Assembly (NCBI RefSeq): GCF_029866485.1
Contig: NZ_CP092332.1
Location: 248,001-312,000, forward strand
Source: Flavobacterium keumense
GTDB taxonomy: Bacteria; Bacteroidota; Bacteroidia; Flavobacteriales; Flavobacteriaceae
Reading direction: 5' to 3'
Length of the DNA: 64,000 nt
Numbering within the stretch: position 1 is the stretch's first letter; the number at the start of each line of letters is the position of its first letter. Under the pieces are notes generated by a model that saw only the letters and a program-made list of their open reading frames with translations, was not told the origin of the DNA and did no database searches. The position numbers were made by a program, and so were the translations under genes. Of the stretch, positions 35,561 to 42,308 are shown in pieces.

Positions 35561-35595
35561 AGTTTAAAAAGTTTAAAAGTTTAAAAGTTTAAAGT
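35561..35595 (+). repeat. AGTTTAAAA tandem repeats upstream of clpP
   Basis: Four head-to-tail copies of GTTTAAA(A/AA) within 10-40 bases upstream of the clpP ATG, in the untranslated leader region. Confidence 0.7.
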
Positions 35596-35629
35596 ACTCA
35601 ACAAGAACCTTAGCTTAAAACAAAATAAA

Positions 35630-35658
35630 GAGCGCCAAAAGAAATTCTTTTGACGCTC
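35630..35658 (-). terminator. Possible terminator/attenuator after tig
   Basis: On the minus strand a 12-bp stem (gagcgtcaaaag / cttttggcgctc, one G-U pair) is followed by CTTTATTTT. The T tail is broken, so some readthrough into clpP is expected. Confidence 0.6.
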
Positions 35659-35681
35659 AAATATACTCAATTTTTTAGAAT

Positions 35682-37007
35682 TTATTCTCCGTATGAAGCA
35701 GCAATAAATTCTTCGTAAGTAACTTCTTTTGTAGTTGGGTTTGCTTTTTCTTTGAAAACTTCCAATAATTTAGCAGCAACCACTTGGTCAGACAAACGTT
35801 TTACCTCGTCTTGATTTGATAAAACTCTAGCTACAATTCCTTGAACTTCTTCGTCAGTAGGATTGGTTTGTCCAAATTGTGCCATTTGTTGTCTGATGGC
35901 ATTTGAAGTAAATGATTTCAAATCTTCAAACGTAATTTGGATATTGCTTTGAGCCAAAGCTTTTCCTTCAATCAATTGGAAACGCAATCCTTTTTCAGAA
36001 CGAGCGTATTCTACTTCAGCTTCTTCAGCAGATAATTTTTTCTCACCAACAGTTTGCAACCATTTTTTCAAGAATTCAGCTGGCAAATCAAACTTCGTGT
36101 TATCAATTAAAAACTCTGTTACATCACCTAATAATTTTTGGTCTGCTTGTTGCGCAAATTGGCTTTCAGCATCTTCTTTTATTTTTGATTTTAAATCTTC
36201 TAATGAAGTTACAACTCCTTCACCAAATAATTTATCAAACAATTCTTGGTTCAATTCAGCTAATTCAGTTGAGTTGATTGACTCAATTGTAAAGTCAACA
36301 TCTACTGCTAAAGAATGCACCTCATCGTGTCCCACTTTAAGGTAGTCCATCAATTGGTGATCGTCTTCAAATAAACCTTTAGTATTTACAGTTACTACAT
36401 CACCTACTTGTTTTCCGATGAATTTTTTAGCTGTTTTTTTATCTTTAAAAACATCTAACGATAAAACCGTTTTATTGCTGATTCCTTTATCTTCATTTGA
36501 AAAAGTTCCTGTTACATCACAACCTTCAGCTACTACTTCTTGAGGAATCGCTTTACCAAATTGTTTTTGGATACGCGCAACCTGACCATCGATTAATTTA
36601 TCATCTGCTTTAACGATGTACTTGATGATATTGTTTTTTGCTTCTAAATCAAGAGTGAAATCTGGTACTAAACCTATTTCGTATTCGAATACCAATTCCT
36701 CAGCATCCCAATCTAAGTCTTCATTTACTTTAGCTAATGGAGTACCTAAAAGTTGTAATCCTTCAGATTGAATGAAACGTTCAAGAGCTAAATCAACTAC
36801 TTTCTTTACTTCTTCTTTCTTTATTGCTTTACCGTAGTGCTTTTCAACAAGATCTTTTGGCGCTTGTCCTTTTCTAAATCCTTTTATTGTAGCTAAAGGC
36901 ATTTTTTCATTGATTCTTTTTGCTACTTGTCCTTTGTAATCCATATGAACTACAGTCATGACAATTGTTTCATTTACAGCGTCTATAGCTACTCTTTTGA
37001 TATCCAT
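35682..37007 (-). CDS. tig: Trigger factor (ribosome-associated chaperone)
   Basis: A 441-aa chaperone and peptidyl-prolyl isomerase at the ribosome exit. The N-terminal ribosome-binding motif is recognisable as TIKGFRKGQAPKDLVEKHYG (canonical GFRxGxxP). The middle FKBP-like domain is quite diverged, and the C-terminal helical arms are present (EDLKSKIKEDAESQFAQQADQKLL). It is first gene of the tig - clpP - clpX cluster, with its own promoter upstream. Confidence 0.95.
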   Translation of the reverse strand: MDIKRVAIDAVNETIVMTVVHMDYKGQVAKRINEKMPLATIKGFRKGQAPKDLVEKHYGKAIKKEEVKKVVDLALERFIQSEGLQLLGTPLAKVNEDLDWDAEELVFEYEIGLVPDFTLDLEAKNNIIKYIVKADDKLIDGQVARIQKQFGKAIPQEVVAEGCDVTGTFSNEDKGISNKTVLSLDVFKDKKTAKKFIGKQVGDVVTVNTKGLFEDDHQLMDYLKVGHDEVHSLAVDVDFTIESINSTELAELNQELFDKLFGEGVVTSLEDLKSKIKEDAESQFAQQADQKLLGDVTEFLIDNTKFDLPAEFLKKWLQTVGEKKLSAEEAEVEYARSEKGLRFQLIEGKALAQSNIQITFEDLKSFTSNAIRQQMAQFGQTNPTDEEVQGIVARVLSNQDEVKRLSDQVVAAKLLEVFKEKANPTTKEVTYEEFIAASYGE

Positions 37008-37041
37008 CTCGTTCTTTAATTTACATAATAAAATTGGGTTG

Positions 37042-37072
37042 CAAAATTATAAAATTTTTACAACCCAAACAA
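37042..37072 (-). promoter_or_regulatory. Promoter of tig
   Basis: On the minus strand a -33 TTG (37070-37072) is followed after 20 bases by a -7 TAATTTTG (37042-37049), 34 bases before the tig ATG. Confidence 0.6.
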
Positions 37073-37123
37073 GTTTTTAATTCAATCTAAAAATAGGGTA
37101 AATACAGTGCTTAAAAGCGGTAT

Positions 37124-37468
37124 CTATTTAGATCCTCCCGTAATTTTGTACATAATAGATTGTGAAATAGACAGGATGATACTAAACAAGGTTGCTGTCC
37201 AAAACGAATCTACATGAAATCCTCCTACAATCTTGGTACACACCAAAATTAATATCCCATTAATTACAATTAAAAATAGACCTAAAGTAAAAATGGTAAA
37301 GGGCAACGTAAAAAATACTAAAACAGGTTTGATAAAAGCGTTTAATAATCCTAAAACTACCGCCACAATCAAAGCGGTAACTACCCCATCTACACGAACC
37401 CCTTTCATAAAATAAGACAAAACCAACACCAAAAGGGCGGTAACTACTATTCTAATTAATAACTTCAT
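37124..37468 (-). CDS. Phage holin family 4 / PF04020 small membrane protein
   Basis: A 114-aa inner-membrane protein with about four transmembrane segments (residues 3-20, 28-47, 51-72 and 88-108) and the conserved LGLLNAFIKPVLVFFTLPFTIFTLGLF core of PF04020. Despite the family name these are ordinary chromosomal proteins; there is no phage context here. It starts 7 bp after the alpha/beta hydrolase stop, so the two are coupled. Function unknown. Confidence 0.85.
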   Translation of the reverse strand: MKLLIRIVVTALLVLVLSYFMKGVRVDGVVTALIVAVVLGLLNAFIKPVLVFFTLPFTIFTLGLFLIVINGILILVCTKIVGGFHVDSFWTATLFSIILSISQSIMYKITGGSK

Positions 37469-37475
37469 AACTTTT

Positions 37476-38237
37476 TTAATTTAAATATGACAAACTCAAT
37501 TGATAAAACAACGCAGGATTTTCGGCATGAAGCCAATGACCCGCATTTGGGATAGTTTCAAGAATAGCTTTTGGAAATTGTACTTTGATAGCTTCAAAAT
37601 CTTCATCCAAAATATAATTTGAATTGCCGCCACGAATAAAAAGTGTTGGTTTTTCAAAAACTAAATCCGCTGGCAAAGAAACACCAATTTCGGTGATTTT
37701 TTTATTAAAAACCGCCAAATTAAATCGGAACGCCAATTGACCTGGCTCTTGCCAATATAAATTTTTCAATAAAAATTGTCGCGTTCCAAAATCAGGAATG
37801 TACTGCGAAAGTATTCCCTCCACATCATTCCTACTTGGTTTTTGAGAAAAATCAACCGCATTCAATCCCGCCAAAATATCTTGATGATGGGGTGCATAAT
37901 ATTTAGGTCCAATATCAGCCACAATTAATTTTTCGACCAAATCAGGATAACGCGCCGCTAAAAGCATCGCCGTTTTTCCACCCATAGAATGACCAACAAC
38001 ATTAATTTTTTCCAAATGATGTGCTGCACAATACTGCACAATATCTTGCACCATCAGTTCATAACTAAATTCTTCCGACTGAAAGCTTCTTCCATGATTG
38101 CGTAAATCCAAAATATGGACTTCAAAACCTTCGGAAGCAAATTGCACTCCCATAGTTTTCCAATTATCAGACATTCCCAAGAATCCGTGAAGAATCAAAA
38201 GTGGTTTACCGGAACCTTCTATTTTTGAATATAACAT
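37476..38237 (-). CDS. Alpha/beta hydrolase, YbfF-like esterase
   Basis: A 253-aa alpha/beta hydrolase. The oxyanion HG motif LHGFLGMSDNW, the nucleophile elbow GHSMGGKTAML (Ser about 100), and the C-terminal His in NAGHWLHAENP are present. The family includes short-chain acyl esterases such as YbfF; the substrate is unknown. It lies between pdxJ and the PF04020 gene, all on the minus strand, with a GC-rich repeat-like block in the pdxJ spacer. Confidence 0.92.
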   Translation of the reverse strand: MLYSKIEGSGKPLLILHGFLGMSDNWKTMGVQFASEGFEVHILDLRNHGRSFQSEEFSYELMVQDIVQYCAAHHLEKINVVGHSMGGKTAMLLAARYPDLVEKLIVADIGPKYYAPHHQDILAGLNAVDFSQKPSRNDVEGILSQYIPDFGTRQFLLKNLYWQEPGQLAFRFNLAVFNKKITEIGVSLPADLVFEKPTLFIRGGNSNYILDEDFEAIKVQFPKAILETIPNAGHWLHAENPALFYQLSLSYLN

Positions 38238-38250
38238 ACTACATTATTTT

Positions 38251-38333
38251 GAGCTGCGTGAGGGATAAAGGCGATATCCTCGTAGTGCAACGGAGAGATA
38301 AAGCCGAAAGCCCGACCCGAAGGGACACGCCCC
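38251..38333. repeat. GC-rich intergenic element between pdxJ and the hydrolase gene
   Basis: An 83-bp block far richer in G+C than its surroundings, with motifs GCGTGAGGGATAAAGGCGAT and AAGCCCGACCCGAAGGGACA. It has no ORF. Its composition and phrasing resemble a dispersed repeat I associate with flavobacterial intergenic regions; it can form local hairpins (CCC-GAA-GGG). It lies exactly in the gap between two minus-strand genes. Confidence 0.55.
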
Positions 38334-38335
38334 AA

Positions 38336-39049
38336 TTATTTTAATTTTTGCAAATACATATTAACCACATTGTCCAAACCTAGATACAAGGCTTCGGAAA
38401 TTAGCGCGTGACCGATGGAAACCTCCAATAAACCTGGAATATTTTGTTTGAAAAATTGAATGTTATCCAAACTCAAATCGTGTCCTGCATTGATTCCTAA
38501 CCCCAATTCATTGGCTAAAACTGCCGAAGCTACATACGGTTCAATCCCTTTTTCGTTCCCTAAATCGTATTGATGTGCAAAGGCTTCTGTGTACAACTCG
38601 ATTCGGTCAGTTCCTGTTTTTTTTGCTCCTTCAATCATTTCTAGAACAGGATCCACAAAAATTGAAGTTCGGATGCCGTTGCGTTGAAATTCTTGAATCA
38701 TCTCGGTCAAATACACTTGGTTTTTTACCGTATCCCATCCTGCTGAAGAGGTTATTGCACCAATAGCATCGGGAACTAAAGTTACTTGGTCTGGTTTGCA
38801 TTCTAAAACCAAATCAATAAAATTATGTTGCGGATTCCCCTCTATATTGTACTCGGTATACACAATCGATTTCAAATCGCGCGCATCTTGATAGCGAATA
38901 TGACGCTCATCTGGACGCGGATGAATAGTGATGCCTTGTGCACCAAATTTTTGAATATCAGTAGCTACTTTCAGCAAATCAGGCACATTTCCGCCACGAG
39001 CATTTCGTAAAGTGGCTATTTTATTGATATTTACACTTAACTTTGTCAT
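38336..39049 (-). CDS. pdxJ: Pyridoxine 5'-phosphate synthase
   Basis: A 237-aa TIM-barrel enzyme condensing 1-deoxyxylulose-5-phosphate with 3-amino-1-hydroxyacetone phosphate in vitamin B6 synthesis. Conserved motifs include LSVNINKIATLRNARGG, ITIHPRPDERHI with the catalytic His, VTLVPD, GIRTSIFVDP, GTDRIELYTEAFA, and LGINAGHDLSLDN near the C-terminus. It is divergent from the CBS gene. Confidence 0.96.
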   Translation of the reverse strand: MTKLSVNINKIATLRNARGGNVPDLLKVATDIQKFGAQGITIHPRPDERHIRYQDARDLKSIVYTEYNIEGNPQHNFIDLVLECKPDQVTLVPDAIGAITSSAGWDTVKNQVYLTEMIQEFQRNGIRTSIFVDPVLEMIEGAKKTGTDRIELYTEAFAHQYDLGNEKGIEPYVASAVLANELGLGINAGHDLSLDNIQFFKQNIPGLLEVSIGHALISEALYLGLDNVVNMYLQKLK

Positions 39050-39088
39050 AAAATCTACTAATTAGTTTATTAAACTATTTTGCGGATA

Positions 39089-39096
39089 CAAAAATA
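39089..39096 (-). promoter_or_regulatory. -7 promoter box for pdxJ
   Basis: The minus strand reads TATTTTTG, 39 bases before the pdxJ ATG. Confidence 0.45.
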
Positions 39097-39163
39097 CAAA
39101 GTAAAAGATAGGAGTTTCTCCCTTTTTTTGATTATTTTGCATTAACTATTGAGGATTGATTTT

Positions 39164-39823
39164 ATGACAGCGATTACAGACTACATCAATAACGATTTTA
39201 GAGCCATTGACAGCCAAGAAACTATTTTGGCGGTACAAGACTTTTTTATGGATACCACATTCTCTCATTTTCCAGTTTTGGAAAATGGAATATATATTGG
39301 TAGTGTTGTTGCCGACGACTTAGAAACCTTTGATAGCGACAAAAAAATTAGTGATTACAAATACACTTTGGAACCTTTTTTTGTAAGAACCAATATGATT
39401 TGGTTAGATGTTTTGGAAGTTTTTGGTAAAAATCATTCCGATATCGTTCCTGTTTTGGACGAAAACAATCACTATGTGGGCTATTATGAACTAGCTGAAA
39501 TTATGAAATTTTTTCATGAAACGCCGTTCATCAAAGAAGCTGGAGGCATCATCATTGTAAAAAAACCCTTGATTGATTACTCTATGAGCCAAATTACTCA
39601 GATTGTAGAAAGCAATAATGGAAAATTATTAGGCCTTTTTGTTTCTGATTCAAATACCGAAACCATCGAAATTACTATCAAAGTGACTCTAGGCATTATG
39701 AATGATATCATTCAAACCTTCAGACGCTACAATTATGAAATTATATCCGAACATGAAGAAGATAATTACATCAATAGTCTCAAAGAACGTTCTGATTATT
39801 TGGACAAATACCTCAATATTTAA
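39164..39823 (+). CDS. CBS-domain-pair protein
   Basis: A 219-aa cytoplasmic protein with two CBS motifs: DFFMDTTFSHFPVLENGIYIGSV (first) and HSDIVPVLDENNHYVGYYE (second), followed by an ACT-like C-terminal segment (GGIIIVKKPLIDYSMSQITQIVESNNGKLLGLF). I start it at ATG 39164 (MTAITDYINND); an in-frame TTG at 39149 would add five residues. CBS pairs usually sense adenine nucleotides. It lies 21 bp upstream of nadK, with which it is probably cotranscribed, so an adenylate-sensing role around NADP supply is conceivable. Confidence 0.88.
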   Translation: MTAITDYINNDFRAIDSQETILAVQDFFMDTTFSHFPVLENGIYIGSVVADDLETFDSDKKISDYKYTLEPFFVRTNMIWLDVLEVFGKNHSDIVPVLDENNHYVGYYELAEIMKFFHETPFIKEAGGIIIVKKPLIDYSMSQITQIVESNNGKLLGLFVSDSNTETIEITIKVTLGIMNDIIQTFRRYNYEIISEHEEDNYINSLKERSDYLDKYLNI

Positions 39824-39844
39824 CTTCGCGTTAATCCATAGCAA

Positions 39845-40729
39845 ATGAAAATAGCCATCTACGGACAATATTACCTCAATAGTACAGAACCAATTATTAA
39901 AGACATTTTTGTTTTTTTTAAAAAGAACAATATTGAGCTCATTATCGAATCAGCATTTCTTAAAATGTTGCACGAAAAAAATATTATTCATGAAACCTAC
40001 CAAACGTTCTCCTCTCATACCGAATTAGATGCAAGTTTTGATCTATTAATTAGTATTGGTGGAGACGGAACCATTTTGCGAGCCGCTACTTTAGTACGTA
40101 ATTCTGGAGTCCCTATTTTAGGTATCAATGCCGGTCGATTAGGCTTCTTGGCTACGGTGCAAAAAGAAAATATTGATTCGTTCTTACAATTTGTAATCGA
40201 TAAAAAATACAGCATTTCCAAACGAACCTTACTTGGGCTAGATTGTTCGCCTGAAAACGAGGCCATCAATGAAATTAATTTTGCTATGAATGAAATCACC
40301 GTAAGTAGAAAAGACACTACTTCGATGATTACCATAGAAACTTATTTGAACGATGAATTTCTAAATTCGTATTGGGCAGATGGTTTAATCATTTCTACTC
40401 CAACAGGCTCTACAGGATATTCTATGAGTTGCGGAGGTCCTATTTTAACTCCGGAGGTAAAAAGCTTGGTAATTACCCCTATTGCTCCTCATAATTTAAA
40501 CGCTAGACCTCTTGTTATTCCAGACGATACCGAAATCAAACTACGCGTAACAGGTCGCGAAGACCAATATTTAGTTTCGCTTGACTCCCGAGTAACTACG
40601 GTTAAAAACGAATCCATTTTAATTATCAAAAAGAATCCTTTCGAAATTAATATGATCGAAATTCCAGAAGAGACTTTCTTAAAAACCTTGCGCAACAAAT
40701 TACTTTGGGGTGAGGACAAAAGAAATTAA
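39845..40729 (+). CDS. nadK: NAD kinase
   Basis: A 294-aa kinase making NADP from NAD and ATP (or polyphosphate). Key motifs are LISIGGDGTILRAATLVRNSGVPILGINAGRLGFLA (GGDGT with catalytic Asp) and YWADGLIISTPTGSTGYSMSCGGPIL. Length is standard. It is second in the probable CBS - nadK operon that leads into the envelope cluster. Confidence 0.97.
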   Translation: MKIAIYGQYYLNSTEPIIKDIFVFFKKNNIELIIESAFLKMLHEKNIIHETYQTFSSHTELDASFDLLISIGGDGTILRAATLVRNSGVPILGINAGRLGFLATVQKENIDSFLQFVIDKKYSISKRTLLGLDCSPENEAINEINFAMNEITVSRKDTTSMITIETYLNDEFLNSYWADGLIISTPTGSTGYSMSCGGPILTPEVKSLVITPIAPHNLNARPLVIPDDTEIKLRVTGREDQYLVSLDSRVTTVKNESILIIKKNPFEINMIEIPEETFLKTLRNKLLWGEDKRN

Positions 40730-40854
40730 ATTGATTTCATACTATTTAATCCTATCTTTCGTTTAAATTATCTATTCTGAATTGACATTACGCTTATCAA
40801 GTTCAGAAATAAATGACATTTACTTAACGAACAGTATTTCGGATTGATAATTCT

Positions 40855-40862
40855 TATATTTG
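40855..40862 (+). promoter_or_regulatory. -7 promoter box for the DUF6089 - uppS - bamA cluster
   Basis: TATATTTG, 18 bases upstream of the ATG at 40881. Confidence 0.55.
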
Positions 40863-40880
40863 CACCCAATTTTTATTTCA

Positions 40881-41566
40881 ATGAATAAAGTCATTCATGT
40901 ATTGGTAAGTTTCTTTTGCTTTATAAGTACTCAAGCTCAAATTAATGAGTTGGGTGTTTTTGTTGGCGGAAGCAACTATATAGGAGATGTTGGTACCACT
41001 ACCTATATCAATCCCAATAGCCCTGCAATAGGATTGATTTATAAATGGAATAAAACACCCAGACATTCTTGGCGATTTTCTTATATTCAATCAAAAATAA
41101 TAGCAAAAGATACTGATTCTAAAGAAATTGGACGAAAGTTAAGAGGTTTTGAGTTTCAAAACAACATAAAAGAACTTGCTGGGGTATCGAATTTAATTTT
41201 TTTAATTTTGACATCAACAATCCACTAGAAAGACGATTTACACCCTATGTTTTTACAGGGCTTAGTTTAAGCTTTTACGATAGCTTATTTTTCAAATATG
41301 GTCACGCTGAATTTGATTCAAAAGAAAAAACACTCGCTTTACCAATAATTTTAGGTGTAAAATCCAATTTAACTTCTAATTTTGTGCTTGGTTTAGAAAT
41401 AGGGGCTCGATTTACATTTGCAGACGATCTAGATGGTAGTTTCCCTAAGAATGAAAACTGGCAACCTCTAAAATTTGGAAATTTAAACAACAAGGATTGG
41501 TACGTGTTTTCAGGTATAACTATGACCTATACGTTTGGTAATAAACCTTGTTTTTGCGCAGAATAA
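40881..41566 (+). pseudogene. DUF6089-type outer-membrane beta-barrel protein, frameshifted
   Basis: A protein of about 228 aa split by one missing base. The first frame has a signal peptide (MNKVIHVLVSFFCFISTQAQ), then INELGVFVGGSNYIGDVG, and runs off-frame after ELAG at 41180-41184 to stop at 41228. The continuing sequence in the next frame (GIEFNFFNFDINNPLERRFTPYVFTGLSL...WYVFSGITMTYTFGNKPCFCAE) ends at 41566, one base before uppS. The G run GGGG at 41181-41184 is the junction; one added base restores Ala-(Gly/Ala)-Gly-Ile-Glu-Phe. Position upstream of uppS and the barrel-like strands fit the DUF6089 family. Same caveats as the desaturase: real mutation, base-calling error or slippage. Confidence 0.75.
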
Positions 41567-41567
41567 A

Positions 41568-42308
41568 ATGGAATTAATAAATAGTATTGATAAAGATAAA
41601 CTTCCTAAGCATATTGCTATTATCATGGATGGCAATGGTCGTTGGGCAAAACAGCGAGGACTTTTGCGCGCTTTAGGTCATGAAAACGGAACCAAATCGG
41701 TAAAAAAAGTAATTGAAGTTTGCGCAAAATTAGGCATTGAAAACCTTACTCTATACGCATTTTCTACTGAAAATTGGAACCGTCCCAAATTAGAGATCGA
41801 AGCGTTAATGCGTATATTAGTTAACTCTTTAAAAAAAGAACTTCCTACTTTAGAGAATAACAATATTAGGTTAAATGCTATTGGAAATCTTAGTCTACTC
41901 CCAAAAAGTGCACAAAAAGAACTTCAAGAGGTAATTACTAAAACAGCAATCAACACACAGCTTACTTTAACACTAGCTTTAAGCTATGGTTCTAGAGAAG
42001 AAATTGTAAATGCTGTCAAAAAAATCAGTGATAAAGTTAAAAATAATATAATTTCAATAGACACTATTGACGATTCAATTATAAATGAGCATCTTTACAC
42101 ACAAAATCTCCCTGAAGTAGATTTGCTAATACGCACTAGTGGGGAACATAGAATAAGTAATTTTCTGCTTTGGCAAATTGCCTATGCGGAATTATATTTT
42201 ACCGATATCTTATGGCCTGATTTTAAAGAACAAGATCTTTATCAAGCGATTATAAGTTATCAAAAAAGAGAACGTAGATTTGGAAAAACAAGCGAACAGA
42301 TTAAATAA
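41568..42308 (+). CDS. uppS: Isoprenyl (undecaprenyl) diphosphate synthase
   Basis: A 246-aa cis-prenyltransferase building undecaprenyl diphosphate, the lipid carrier for peptidoglycan and polysaccharide. The catalytic Asp21 is in HIAIIMDGNGRWAKQRG; TLYAFSTENWNRP, DLLIRTSGEHRISNFLLWQIAYAEL and the C-terminal RERRFGK motif are present. The start is ATG 41568, one base after the previous TAA (TAAAATG), indicating translational coupling; its 3' end overlaps bamA by 29 bp. Confidence 0.96.
   Translation: MELINSIDKDKLPKHIAIIMDGNGRWAKQRGLLRALGHENGTKSVKKVIEVCAKLGIENLTLYAFSTENWNRPKLEIEALMRILVNSLKKELPTLENNNIRLNAIGNLSLLPKSAQKELQEVITKTAINTQLTLTLALSYGSREEIVNAVKKISDKVKNNIISIDTIDDSIINEHLYTQNLPEVDLLIRTSGEHRISNFLLWQIAYAELYFTDILWPDFKEQDLYQAIISYQKRERRFGKTSEQIK

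Noticed and set aside
37124..37468. Possible prophage remnant because of the 'holin' family name
   Set aside because: PF04020 proteins are ordinary chromosomal membrane proteins; no phage genes surround it.
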